Origin: Halobacillus massiliensis
GTDB lineage: Bacteria > Bacillota > Bacilli > Bacillales > Halobacillaceae
Reading direction: 5' to 3'
Assembly: GCF_900166625.1 (NCBI RefSeq)
Contig: NZ_LT800499.1
Location: 3,607,213-3,671,212, forward strand
DNA length: 64,000 bases
Both the position numbers and the translations under genes were made by a program. Shown here one piece after another: positions 52,197-61,055 of this stretch. Below the pieces are notes generated by a model. That model ran no database searches, was not told the DNA's origin, and was given only the letters and a program-made list of their open reading frames with translations. Position 1 is the stretch's first letter; every line of letters begins with the position of its first letter.

Positions 52197-53813
52197 TTAA
52201 GCATTTTTTCTTTCGTTTACTTTTTCTTCTTTAGAAGCTGATTTGTCATATAATGTTTGATTGGTTATTCCTTTTAAAGTAGAAATTATCTGAATGATTA
52301 TAAAAAACAAGATAGGAAACCCGGCGACCGTTGCCATTTGTTTCACCGCATCAACTCCTGTAATCTCTCCCCCAGTGCCGGCTGTAATTGTAAGAAGAGC
52401 CATTAATCCCATAACTACGCCCCAAAAAACCTTGATCTTAGCCGGCGGCTCAGGCCTTAGGATTGTGTTTCCAGTAGTCGTTAAAGCAGATACTGTAGTA
52501 GTCAAAGAGTCTGCCAAAGTTGTAAACGAAATAAAAATTACCGCCAGCATTAACCAGCTGATCACGGTAGACAGTGGAAGGTGTTCCAGGAAAGCAAACA
52601 AGGAAAGTTCAAGTCCTCCACTTTCATTATTGATAAGATTCCATAACTGTCCATCCCCTTTCCAGTCATAGAAAATCGAAGCACCGCCAAAAGCCCAGAA
52701 CCAGAGCATGCCAAATAAGGAGGGAAAAAGTAAGTTAACAGTTACAAACTGCTTCATCGTTCGTCCGTAAGCTAGCCTTGCGAGAAACATTCCGGTAATC
52801 GGAGCATAAGCCAGCCAGATGGACCAGTTAAAAATCGGCCACCACCGCGGCCATTCCGAGCCTTCCATCGCACTCATCCAGAGAAAGCGCTCAGGCAGAT
52901 GTGTAAGGAAGTAGCCAGTCGACTGTGTTCCAATATTAAAAATAAAAATAGTAGGACCAAAAACAAACACAAAGACTAATAGAAATATAAAGATTTTCGT
53001 ATTTTGGTCTGCTAGAAATTTAATCCCTTTCTGCAGCCCCGTATAACTCGAAATAATGTATGTAGCAGTAATAAGAATAATCAACATACTCCATTAGCCT
53101 GGTCCTGTTTCCAGTCCGGTCAAGTGGCCAATACCGCTGCCAATCTGAAGAATGCCTTCGCCAAGCACCGCTGCCATTCCTCCTGCAATAGCGAACATAG
53201 CGAGACAGTCAACAAATGACCCCACCCAGCCAAAAGCTCTTTTGCCTATCAAAGGATATAAAGTTGAGCTAATACTGTACGGAAGTTTCATATTATAGTG
53301 AGCATAAGCTACCGCAATGCCCGAAAGAACATAAATTGCATAAGGAGCCAGTGTCCAATGATTAAAGCTTGATGCCAGAGAAAACACAGCCGCCTGCTCA
53401 GTTCCTGGTTCAATCCCTAATTCTTCAGGCGGAGCACTGAAGTGAGTAATAGGTTCAGCTAATCCCCAAAACAGAATTCCTACTCCAATTCCAGCGGTTA
53501 ATGAGATGGCAAACCATGTGTATTTGTTTAAAATAGGCTTAGCATCCGGACCCCCGAATTTGATCGAACCGTATTTAGAAAATCCTAAATACAAACATAG
53601 AAATATAAGAAAAAGAACCGTTAAATTAAATAACCACCCAAAATTTATGAAAGCAAAATCCACAATCTTTGTCTGCACATTATAAAACCCGGTCGGGCTA
53701 ACCACCCCCAGGATTACCGTTGCTGTAAGCAAGAGGGCCATCGGTAAAAAAACTGACCATCGTACTTTTTTAGATTCTTCCATATAAACTACAAACCTCC
53801 TATTTCGTAACAT
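52197..53813 (-). pseudogene. BCCT-family transporter interrupted by one in-frame stop
   Basis: The two halves read in the same frame. The N-terminal part (239 codons, ATG at 53811-53813) ends LTGLETGPG, a TAA lies at 53094-53096, and the frame then continues WSMLIILITATYIISSYTG for the rest of the protein, 538 codons in total, normal for a BCCT carrier. GVGILFWGLAEPITHFSAPP in the first half and SGGL...WLMLAVIFISFTTLADS in the second are family features. The aromatic-box helix reads WPIFNWSIWLAYAP rather than the canonical betaine WxxFYWAWWxxW, suggesting another betaine-like substrate. It may be a recent nonsense pseudogene, a sequencing error or a read-through gene. Confidence 0.85.
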
Positions 53814-53933
53814 TCTTATCCTTCTACCCTAATTGTTTTACTAATATCTTATTTTTGCAAATTTTTATGGAAACCGTCTTAATTATCCATATAAAAAAGA
53901 CGAGCATCAGCTGCTCGTCTCTTAGGTTTTTCT

Positions 53934-55352
53934 CTACTCATTATTAGCATGAAACATATTTGTTTTCGAGAAAAATAAAGTCAATCCTACAGTAATAACA
54001 AAAGTAATTCCCATTCCGATAAAATAAGAAGCCCAATGTTCAGGGTAGACGGATAAGAAAGAAAGTACGCCTCCTACACCCACTGATGTCGCTTTCACCT
54101 GTTGAAATGCGATAAAGGCGCTTCCGAAGGCGCTTCCAATCATGACCGCAATAAATGGGTAGCGAAAACGAAGGTTAATCCCATAGATTGCAGGTTCTGT
54201 AACTCCAAGCCAGGCTGAGATCGTGGCTGTCAGTGATACCCCTCTTAGCTTCGCATTATGCTTAAGAATGAGGAACATTGTAAGTGTTGCTGCTCCTTGA
54301 GCGAGCGTAGCCGTTTCGCTTACTGGCCATAATGTCACATACCCCAGTGTTCCTGCCATTTGAAGGTTCACACCGAGAAAGATGTGGTGCATTCCTGTAA
54401 TAACCAGAGGCGCTGAAATCAAGCCGTAAATTCCACCAGCAAATGCAGGAGATACTTCAAATAAATATAGAATACCGTCTGTAATCCAGTTGGACCCTGT
54501 CATTGTAATTGGGCCGATAACGATAAATGTTAACAGTCCAGCAAAAATAAGAGCGAACGGTGCGACAAAGATCATCTGCAGGTTTCCTGGAATAAAATTC
54601 TTTAAATGCTTCTCTGCCCAAACGAGCAGCCATGTAGCAAATATTACCGGCAGTACCTGTCCCTGATAGCCTATTTTAGCAACTTCCCAGCCGAACATAT
54701 TCCAATACTCTACATCTCCTGGATTTTCAGCATAGGCATAGGCTGACATAAGATCTGGATGTACTAACAGCAGCCCAAGGACAATTCCCAGAAGAGGACT
54801 TCCGCCGAATTTCCTGGCTGCTGACCAGGTAATTAATACAGGCAGAAATGTAAAAGCCGTATTGGCAACTACTGCTATAAACTCAGCAAACCCTGTCCAC
54901 CCCGTATAAACATCCAGCAGAGACTGCTCATCATAAAAGATTCCCGGATTTGCGAGTAAGTTGTTCAGTCCTAACAGTAAACCGGCGGCCACAATAGCAG
55001 GCAAAATTGGAATGAAAATATCAGCAAGTACACGGACCCCTTTTTGAAGAAGGTTCCCCTTTTCTACATTCCTTTTTTTCATCTCATCTTTACTCATTTC
55101 TTCAGCATCCGTCTGCTTCATAAATTCGTTGTATACCTTCTCCACTGTTCCTGGCCCTATTATAACCTGGAACTGCCCGCTGGCAGAGAAGACCCCTTTG
55201 ACCAGATCATTTTCTTCTAATTTCTTTATATCTACAGCGCTTTCATCTTCAAGGATTAAACGCAGCCTTGTTACACAGTGTGTCGCACTGTTTACGTTAC
55301 TGGCTCCGCCTACATTTTCTATAATCTTGGTAACGTTTTCTTTAAAACTCAT
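53934..55352 (-). CDS. treB: PTS EIIBC permease, TreB (trehalose/glucoside) type
   Basis: 472 residues from the ATG at 55350-55352, which has GGAGGA upstream. The N-terminal IIB domain carries the phosphorylated C26 in ATHCVTRLRL; the IIC domain begins near residue 95 and has ~10 membrane segments, with GVTEPAIYGINLRFRYPF as the family GITEPAIYG motif. It lacks a IIA domain, so it borrows IIA-Glc. Close similarity to TreB points to trehalose uptake as trehalose-6-phosphate. The neighbouring hydrolase is not the usual GH13 TreA, so a related glycoside is possible. Confidence 0.88.
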   Translation of the reverse strand: MSFKENVTKIIENVGGASNVNSATHCVTRLRLILEDESAVDIKKLEENDLVKGVFSASGQFQVIIGPGTVEKVYNEFMKQTDAEEMSKDEMKKRNVEKGNLLQKGVRVLADIFIPILPAIVAAGLLLGLNNLLANPGIFYDEQSLLDVYTGWTGFAEFIAVVANTAFTFLPVLITWSAARKFGGSPLLGIVLGLLLVHPDLMSAYAYAENPGDVEYWNMFGWEVAKIGYQGQVLPVIFATWLLVWAEKHLKNFIPGNLQMIFVAPFALIFAGLLTFIVIGPITMTGSNWITDGILYLFEVSPAFAGGIYGLISAPLVITGMHHIFLGVNLQMAGTLGYVTLWPVSETATLAQGAATLTMFLILKHNAKLRGVSLTATISAWLGVTEPAIYGINLRFRYPFIAVMIGSAFGSAFIAFQQVKATSVGVGGVLSFLSVYPEHWASYFIGMGITFVITVGLTLFFSKTNMFHANNE

Positions 55353-55398
55353 AAAAAAATTCCTCCTCACCTTATATTGTTTCCAAAGTTTTTTGACG

Positions 55399-55414
55399 AC
55401 TTGTTTAAACAAGT
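55399..55414. promoter_or_regulatory. TreR-type operator palindrome
   Basis: ACTTGTTTAAACAAGT is a perfect 16-bp palindrome between the divergent treB-type and glycosidase genes, starting 3 bp downstream of the treB -10 box. GntR/TreR operators contain such TTGT...ACAA arms. It can control both directions. Confidence 0.75.
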
Positions 55415-55416
55415 TC

Positions 55417-55444
55417 ATTATAGTACAGTGAGAATAGTTGTCAA
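55417..55444 (-). promoter_or_regulatory. Sigma-A promoter of the treB-type gene
   Basis: On the minus strand: TTGACA (55439-55444), 16-bp spacer, TATAAT (55417-55422); both hexamers are consensus. Confidence 0.85.
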
Positions 55445-55471
55445 GAAAATTCGATAAAGGAGTGTTGTCAT

Positions 55472-57199
55472 TTGAATATTAAAAATACCCCTATGAGCCA
55501 CTTCGGTTCTTATATGGCATTGACTTACCAGACTAGCCATGAGGCCGAAAAAGACGGCTTATACATTAATTCTGTAAGAGGAAAATCGAAACAGCATCAG
55601 AATGCTCTTAAAGTCATTCCCACAAAGAATGGTAAGCCTGCTGCTTACAAATACAAGGCAGATGAGTTTCAAATTGTCATTACTTTAGACAGCGGAGAAC
55701 TCCGAATCTGCTTTGAAGATGATAAAAGAATCTTCGTAAAAGGGACAGGGAAAGGTGTCGGTCTTTCTTTAGATACCCAGCCCGTCTATAACTTTGAATA
55801 TAATTATCTGCTTGGAAAACAAGGCGAAGAATACTGTATCGTAAATAGTTATAAAAATCTGACTAAATACATGATTTTTGCACCAGAAGGAACGGTTTCT
55901 TTAAAGCAGAATGTGTTTATGGATACAACAGGAAGCACAAACAAAGCGGATAATTTATCAACTATACAAATTGAAGCTGATACAGATCAATTCTTAGGTA
56001 TTATTGAAGATGTACCGACAAACGGTGCCGTGCCTGGTGACCGTCATTACAGCTTTCAACAAGCTCTCGAGAAAAGCACTAGACACTTTGAAGAGTTTCT
56101 CTCTAAACAGCCAGATGTTCCCGAAGAGTATCAGTCCACCCTAAGAAAAGCCGCTTATCTTAACTGGACATGTACAGTTAATGAAGAAGGCCTGTTAAAG
56201 AGGAAAGCGGTATATATGTCCAACAGCAATTTTCCAGGTGTGTGGAGCTGGGATAACGCCTTTAATGGATTAGCGCTGGCCGGTGTCGATAACCAGCTGG
56301 CATGGGATCAATTTCAGGTACTCTTTGATCATCAGGATGAATTAGGTCAGATACCAGGATCTGTCAGCGATTCGACCATCCGCTGGAATTTTTCCAAGCC
56401 GCCAATCCAGGGCCTATTTATTTTAAAAATGATGAAACAATTAAACCTATCAAAGGAACAGCTTGAACAAGCCTATAAACAGATTAAGGTGCATGTAGAA
56501 TACTATTTCCACTATAAGGATTCCAATAACGACGGAATTTGTGAATACCATCATGGCAATGATTCCGGGCAGGATAACAGCACGGTTTTTCGCAATGCGG
56601 ACGTCATCGACTCGCCAGACTTAACGGCCTTTTTAATTAAATCTATCGATATGCTTGCTGTTGTTGCTGATAAGCTGAATCACTCTGAAGATAAAAAATA
56701 CTGGGAGGAAGAATCGAAAAAGCTGACAGACCGATTCTGTGACTATTTTCTTGTAGATGACCTGCCTGTAGCACGGTTTATGAGAACAGGAGAAGTTATT
56801 GAAAGTGAAAGCTATCTGCCGCTAGTATCTATTATTCTTGCTGATAAACTACCAAAAGCTACAAGAGAAAAAATCATTTCTATATTAAGCAGTGATAAAC
56901 ATTTAACAGACTGGGGCATTGCCTCTGAAGCGCTAAGCAGTCCTTTTTATAATGAAGATGCCTACTGGAGAGGACCGATCTGGGCACCAACTACTCTTCT
57001 ATTTATAGATGCTTTCGAGGCATGCGGAGAGCATGAATTAGCTCAGGAAACCGCTAAAAAATTTTTAGAGATGTGTAAACAAAGCGGATTTGCAGAAGTT
57101 TTTCATGCCGAAACAGGCGAAGGATTAAGAGATCTGGCGCACACATGGACTTCTAGTGTCTTTATCCATTTAGCTGCAAGACAGAATGAGAGGAAGTAA
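55472..57199 (+). CDS. GH63/GH37-like (alpha/alpha)6-barrel glycosidase linked to the PTS
   Basis: 575-residue cytoplasmic glycosidase. An N-terminal beta-sandwich (about 1-200) is followed by an (alpha/alpha)6 barrel with motifs of the GH63 mannosyl/glucosylglycerate hydrolase and GH37 trehalase relatives: WSWDNAF (258-264), HGNDSGQDNS (361-370), SPDLTAFL (381-388) and YWRGPIWAPTTLL (498-510). The acid in WSWDNAF and a Glu near the C-terminus are likely catalytic. The TTG start has AAAGGAG 9 nt upstream. It is divergent from a TreB-type PTS and shares its operator, so it should cleave the phosphorylated import product. That would be a non-orthologous phosphotrehalase or a phospho-glycoside hydrolase. 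Family assignment is moderate; substrate is inferred. Confidence 0.8.
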   Translation: MNIKNTPMSHFGSYMALTYQTSHEAEKDGLYINSVRGKSKQHQNALKVIPTKNGKPAAYKYKADEFQIVITLDSGELRICFEDDKRIFVKGTGKGVGLSLDTQPVYNFEYNYLLGKQGEEYCIVNSYKNLTKYMIFAPEGTVSLKQNVFMDTTGSTNKADNLSTIQIEADTDQFLGIIEDVPTNGAVPGDRHYSFQQALEKSTRHFEEFLSKQPDVPEEYQSTLRKAAYLNWTCTVNEEGLLKRKAVYMSNSNFPGVWSWDNAFNGLALAGVDNQLAWDQFQVLFDHQDELGQIPGSVSDSTIRWNFSKPPIQGLFILKMMKQLNLSKEQLEQAYKQIKVHVEYYFHYKDSNNDGICEYHHGNDSGQDNSTVFRNADVIDSPDLTAFLIKSIDMLAVVADKLNHSEDKKYWEEESKKLTDRFCDYFLVDDLPVARFMRTGEVIESESYLPLVSIILADKLPKATREKIISILSSDKHLTDWGIASEALSSPFYNEDAYWRGPIWAPTTLLFIDAFEACGEHELAQETAKKFLEMCKQSGFAEVFHAETGEGLRDLAHTWTSSVFIHLAARQNERK

Positions 57200-57246
57200 A
57201 AAAGAGTATGAGGACACCCCTTCTGGGAATCCTCATACTCTTTTTT
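57198..57246. terminator. Bidirectional terminator between glycosidase and treR-type genes
   Basis: Perfect 17-bp stem (57198-57214 with 57230-57246) with A and T flanks, overlapping both stop codons. Confidence 0.92.
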
Positions 57247-57968
57247 TATTTCCTCTGCTGTGTTTGATCGAAAAAAACAAAATTACCAGGCGTATGACGG
57301 GACTGTGTGCGTTCGAACATAACACCGTCTTCGTTATAAATATAACTCGTTACTACAACGACACAGTTATATCCTTCAAGATTAAGATACTTCTCATCCA
57401 AATCTGTCGTCTTCTCAACAACCATTTGCCTTTTTGCAGTAACCATCCGTTGGTTTAACTCTTTTTCCATGTATTCGTAAATAGAATCCTCAGCAATTTC
57501 TTTCGTGAGAAATTGAACGATGTCTCTTCTAAAGTAATTATGGTCGATAATGACAGGATTTTCATCAAGATAACGAACCCGCTGTAAATGGTAAAGCTCC
57601 GTCCCAACCGGCATAGAAGTAATGCCCTGAATCTCTTCATCCGCTGTTACTTCTTCAAACAGAACGACCTCTGTACGGTGCTGCTTATGGTTACGCTGCG
57701 CAAACTCTTTAAAAGTTTCTGTTTCTCCAAACATATATTCGTTCTGCTTAAAATCCTGATAAATCACTCGGACACCTTTGCCATGCTTCGTCTGCAGATA
57801 TCCTCTGGCCACAAGTTCAGCGATCGCTCTTCTAACCGTATTCCGCGTACAGCCGTATTCTTTTGCCAGCGTGTTCTCCGACGGAATCATCTGCTGATAC
57901 TCGAATACATTTTGCTCTATTTTGTCTTTTAAATCTTCATATATATCCATAAATTTTGTTCTAGGCAT
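57246..57968 (-). CDS. treR: GntR/UTRA-family regulator, TreR type
   Basis: 240 residues. The winged helix-turn-helix is at about 5-72, with IPSENTLAKEYGCTRNTVRR as the recognition core. A UTRA ligand domain is at about 90-235 (LYHLQRVRYLDENPVIIDHNYFRRD). TreR binds trehalose-6-phosphate in B. subtilis. Its gene is next to the PTS and glycosidase pair and its operator is probably the palindrome at 55399-55414. GGAGG precedes the ATG. The ligand could be another phosphorylated glycoside if the PTS substrate differs. Confidence 0.9.
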   Translation of the reverse strand: MPRTKFMDIYEDLKDKIEQNVFEYQQMIPSENTLAKEYGCTRNTVRRAIAELVARGYLQTKHGKGVRVIYQDFKQNEYMFGETETFKEFAQRNHKQHRTEVVLFEEVTADEEIQGITSMPVGTELYHLQRVRYLDENPVIIDHNYFRRDIVQFLTKEIAEDSIYEYMEKELNQRMVTAKRQMVVEKTTDLDEKYLNLEGYNCVVVVTSYIYNEDGVMFERTQSRHTPGNFVFFDQTQQRK

Positions 57969-58010
57969 AGCAGCCTCCTATATGTAAACCTAATATATGT
58001 CTACGATAAT

Positions 58011-58038
58011 CATATAATTAGTTCTTAGCTGACTGCAA
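58011..58038 (-). promoter_or_regulatory. Probable promoter of the treR-type gene
   Basis: On the minus strand: TTGCAG (58033-58038), 16-bp spacer, TATATG (58011-58016), about 40 bp before the ATG. Confidence 0.55.
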
Positions 58039-58088
58039 GCCTCTCGCTAAAAGTAATACCGATATTCAAGATATAATTTACTTCGCAT

Positions 58089-58850
58089 TTACATTACAAA
58101 ATTGTTGAAGGAATTCATTCTTTTCTTTTTAGCTACGAAAGACTGTTGTTGATAATGGGTGGGAGTTATACCTTCATATCGTTTAAAGACCCTTGCAAAA
58201 TAATTTGAATCAGTAAAACCGCACTTCTCACTTATCTCAGTTATATTATCCTGTTGGTTCCTTAGATATTCTTTCGCTTTATCCAACCTTCTAGCTGTAA
58301 TATACTGAGTAATCGTACAGCCTATTTCTTGTTTAAAGAGCCTGCTTAAATATTGATCACTAAGATGGACAAGTTCAGAGAGACTTTCCAAAGTTAAATC
58401 TAGTTGAAGGTTTTTTTCTATATGACTAATAAGAATTTGAATATGATCGCAGGACACATCAATTGAAGGTGGATATGGATAATTTACTTCTGGAATAAAC
58501 TTTAATAAGGCTTGCCTTATTTCTTTCGGATGAGCAGGTTTCAGCAAATAATCCTCTACCCCCAGTTTAATTGTTTGAAAAGCGTAATCAAATTCATTAT
58601 GAGCTGTAAGAAAAATAATCCGACAGTCTGGAAAATCTTTTTTTATTAATTTAGCTGCCATCAAGCCGTCCATAACAGGCATTTCAATATCCATAAGAAT
58701 GAGATCCATTTTCTCCTGCCTCACTTGATCGACAGCATCAGCTCCATTTACAGCAGAGAATAAACGGCTAATTTGCAAGTTTTCCTTTTTAAGCATTAAG
58801 GTTAAAACCTCTCGTTCTAAAGGTTCATCATCTACAATCATAACCTTCAT
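58089..58850 (-). CDS. Response regulator with AraC-type DNA-binding domain
   Basis: 253 residues, a compact YesN-like regulator: receiver 1-120 with D54 in LMDIEMPVMDG, then an AraC helix-turn-helix pair at about 150-240 (LSELVHLSDQYLSRLFKQEIG and CGFTDSNYFARVFKRYEG). Its ATG follows the kinase stop with no gap. It probably activates the glycerol/diol dehydratase genes when the PocR-domain kinase senses the diol. Confidence 0.92.
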   Translation of the reverse strand: MKVMIVDDEPLEREVLTLMLKKENLQISRLFSAVNGADAVDQVRQEKMDLILMDIEMPVMDGLMAAKLIKKDFPDCRIIFLTAHNEFDYAFQTIKLGVEDYLLKPAHPKEIRQALLKFIPEVNYPYPPSIDVSCDHIQILISHIEKNLQLDLTLESLSELVHLSDQYLSRLFKQEIGCTITQYITARRLDKAKEYLRNQQDNITEISEKCGFTDSNYFARVFKRYEGITPTHYQQQSFVAKKKRMNSFNNFVM

Positions 58851-60086
58851 TTATTGCACCTCCTTAAAAGGGAGCTCCAATCGAACCTTTGTCCCAGTCC
58901 CAATTTGACTTTCAATCGCAGTAATTCCATATTCTTCGCCATAATAATATTGCAGCCTCTTATGCACATTAGGAATTCCTATTCCTGTATTATGGCCGTT
59001 TCTAAATTTGTCTGACTGCGAGAGAATATGATCTAATTTCCCTTTGTGTATACCAGTCCCCGTATCAATAATTTCTAAAACAAAACACTCATTATCTACA
59101 TAACCATGAATTTTAATAACTATATGATCATCCCCATTTTTAAGACCATGTTTAATAGCATTTTCAATTAAAGGTTGGATGGTAAGGATGGGTAACTTTA
59201 TCATTTCTGAATCAATATCTATTATCTTTTGAAATTGGACACGGTCTCGGTATATAGATTGCTGAATATTCAGATAATTATTGATATAATCTACCTCTTC
59301 TTTTAACGTAACAAGTTGGTCTATATTACGAAGACTGTACCTCATAATCTTTGAAAGAGAATAGGTTACACTTTGGGTTTGCTCCGCATTCTCTAAGTAC
59401 GCAAGATGCGCAATAGTATTTAATGTATTGAATAAAAAATGAGGGTTAATTTGTGATTGTAATACTTTGAATTGAGTTTGCTTAAGAGTTTTCTCTAAGC
59501 TGATACGAAGTTTTTCTTCCTTCCCCAGCAATTGATTCTTTTCGTTTGCCTCATCTTTAGCCATACGAACTGCACCAAATTTGGTAATGTAGTTTGCAAC
59601 AAGCTGCAGCATTCCAGCTGCTGACTCAACCTGCTGCTCACTTGTAAATTCAATCTTAGCAAGAAAAAGATTTAAAAGATCCTGGTCAATAGGTATCCTT
59701 TTTATTTTTTCTCGAATATCACTTAAAAACTTTTCATCCTGATCTTTTATCAATACCTGGCCACATAATACCGAACCAAGATGGTTTCCGTTATAAACTA
59801 TAGGCGCAGCCATATCAACTAACCCAGAGTGACAATAATGTTTGGCCACTTTTCCTTCTTCAACTGCCAGCAAACCTACAGTTTTATCTGATAATATACA
59901 GCATTGTGACCCCTCTGGGGAAGAGCGTATTTTCGTACAAAAGCTTGTGAAGTTTGTTGGCTTTGTTACAGGTATCCCTTGGTTATCTGCAATAATTACA
60001 GCAAAACCAGTAGCATTTGAAAAGCTTTCCTGAATCTCTTGAAGTTCCTCAACATCCACAATGTTACGTAAAGTCAATACACTCAA
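58851..60086 (-). CDS. Cytoplasmic histidine kinase with PocR ligand-binding domain
   Basis: 411 residues without membrane segments. A PocR domain (about 8-170) has conserved cysteines (C50, C62, C63, C85), a short coiled coil follows (170-205), then a LytS/YesM-type kinase domain with H216 in NPHFLFNTLNTIA and the GIGIPNVHKRLQYYYG ATP-lid region. PocR domains bind small diols or hydrocarbon derivatives; in Salmonella, PocR activates propanediol genes. Position beside the dehydratase operon supports 1,2-propanediol, glycerol or 1,3-propanediol sensing. The TTG start has GAGGAGG 7 nt upstream. Confidence 0.9.
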   Translation of the reverse strand: MSVLTLRNIVDVEELQEIQESFSNATGFAVIIADNQGIPVTKPTNFTSFCTKIRSSPEGSQCCILSDKTVGLLAVEEGKVAKHYCHSGLVDMAAPIVYNGNHLGSVLCGQVLIKDQDEKFLSDIREKIKRIPIDQDLLNLFLAKIEFTSEQQVESAAGMLQLVANYITKFGAVRMAKDEANEKNQLLGKEEKLRISLEKTLKQTQFKVLQSQINPHFLFNTLNTIAHLAYLENAEQTQSVTYSLSKIMRYSLRNIDQLVTLKEEVDYINNYLNIQQSIYRDRVQFQKIIDIDSEMIKLPILTIQPLIENAIKHGLKNGDDHIVIKIHGYVDNECFVLEIIDTGTGIHKGKLDHILSQSDKFRNGHNTGIGIPNVHKRLQYYYGEEYGITAIESQIGTGTKVRLELPFKEVQ

Positions 60087-60122
60087 CAGCTTGCCTCCTC
60101 TTAAATTAATGGTAGAGTCTCA

Positions 60123-60151
60123 ATTATATCTCAATAATATATTCAATGTAA
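60123..60151 (-). promoter_or_regulatory. Sigma-A promoter of the PocR-domain kinase operon
   Basis: On the minus strand: TTACAT (60146-60151), 17-bp spacer, TATAAT (60123-60128). Confidence 0.78.
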
Positions 60152-60160
60152 CCGCTTACT
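60146..60160 (+). promoter_or_regulatory. Catabolite-responsive element over the kinase -35 box
   Basis: ATGTAACCGCTTACT fits WTGNAANCGNWNNCW exactly and overlaps the -35 hexamer, so CcpA binding would block this promoter when sugar is plentiful. Confidence 0.75.
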
Positions 60161-60208
60161 ACTGTATAAACGATATGTAATAGGATATTTCCCCCAAACT
60201 TTAATAAC

Positions 60209-60262
60209 AAATACCCTTAGAACCAGAAGGTCATAACCTCCTGGTTTCATAAGGGTATTTAA
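60209..60262 (-). terminator. Terminator at the end of the dehydratase operon
   Basis: Long hairpin: outer 11-bp stem (60209-60219 with 60250-60260) plus an inner ACCAG/CTGGT stem, located just after the last gene of the dehydratase operon. Confidence 0.8.
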
Positions 60263-60282
60263 AGTAAAACTGCGTATTTTAT

Positions 60283-60708
60283 TTAACTTTGAAATAAGCT
60301 GGATTCATCGAACATATTAACAGCAGCTTGAGCAACACGTATATCTTCTTCAACAGCTCCCCCACTCACCCCAACTGCCCCAACTATTTTGTCTTTCTTA
60401 CGCAGTGGTATCCCTCCGCCAAAAATTACTATTCTGCCATTATTGGTTGTATTAATTCCATATAGCTCATCTCCTGACCCAGCTGCTTCAGCTAAATCTG
60501 CGGTAGGCATTTTCATGGCTACTGATGTCCAAGCTTTGTTCTGAGCAATTTCTACACTAACTAACAAAGCATCATTCATTCTATGACAGGCTATGAAGTT
60601 TCCGCCTTCATCAACTATGCTGATCACCATTGGGATCCCCAATTTTTCAGCTTCATTCTCTGCACTTTCAATGAGCTTTTTTGCTAACTCTAAATTAATT
60701 TGGTCCAT
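60283..60708 (-). CDS. GlcG/HbpS-like heme-binding domain protein (PduO C-terminal type)
   Basis: 141-residue DUF336 protein. The family features are IPMVISIVDEGGNFIACHRM near 25-44, the KAWTSVAM helix and the terminal GGGIPLRKKDKIVGAVGVSGG loop. The domain is found as the C-terminal part of PduO adenosyltransferase and in HbpS heme-binding proteins. It is the last gene of the dehydratase operon, 14 nt after dhaG, with GGAGG upstream. A role in cobalamin handling for the dehydratase is plausible but unproven; no ATP:cobalamin adenosyltransferase domain is attached. Confidence 0.85.
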   Translation of the reverse strand: MDQINLELAKKLIESAENEAEKLGIPMVISIVDEGGNFIACHRMNDALLVSVEIAQNKAWTSVAMKMPTADLAEAAGSGDELYGINTTNNGRIVIFGGGIPLRKKDKIVGAVGVSGGAVEEDIRVAQAAVNMFDESSLFQS

Positions 60709-60722
60709 CTTTTGATCCTCCT

Positions 60723-61055
60723 TTAATAATATAGGGGCAGCCCTTTTATCAATCGGCCCGCATTCTTCCCCGAAATTCGCGCATTTTTTATATTATCCTG
60801 CAAATATGGTTTATCAGGATTTAGCTTTTGATGGTGTACACAAATACTCCCCCTCTTATCAATTCCCACACCTACTTCTAACGGGGACATTGAAGCTGCC
60901 TTCCACCCAATTTCAATAAAATGACTGTTGTTCTGATGCTCCCTTAGTAAATAAGGAACCCCTTCTTCTTCAAGTCCAGCAGCCACTTCTTGAATCGACG
61001 CTGCTGGAAGAGGACTTTCATATGAAATCACTATATAAACATTATGTTTTTTCAT
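60723..61055 (-). CDS. dhaG: Glycerol/diol dehydratase reactivase small subunit
   Basis: 110-residue subunit of the reactivating factor (DhaG/PduH/DdrB). With DhaF it releases damaged cobalamin from the inactivated dehydratase. GLEEEGVPYLLREHQNN and the GVGIDKRGSICVHHQKLNPDKPYL stretch are family landmarks. Its ATG overlaps the dhaF stop by four bases (ATGA), so the two are made in balance. Confidence 0.9.
   Translation of the reverse strand: MKKHNVYIVISYESPLPAASIQEVAAGLEEEGVPYLLREHQNNSHFIEIGWKAASMSPLEVGVGIDKRGSICVHHQKLNPDKPYLQDNIKNARISGKNAGRLIKGLPLYY

Noticed and set aside
25049-52925. Further GTCGAC hexamers inside genes (for example near 25053, 34674, 42850, 48519 and 52918)
   Set aside because: They lie within coding sequence and lack the second CGAC half-site, so they were not counted as malonate-regulon sites.
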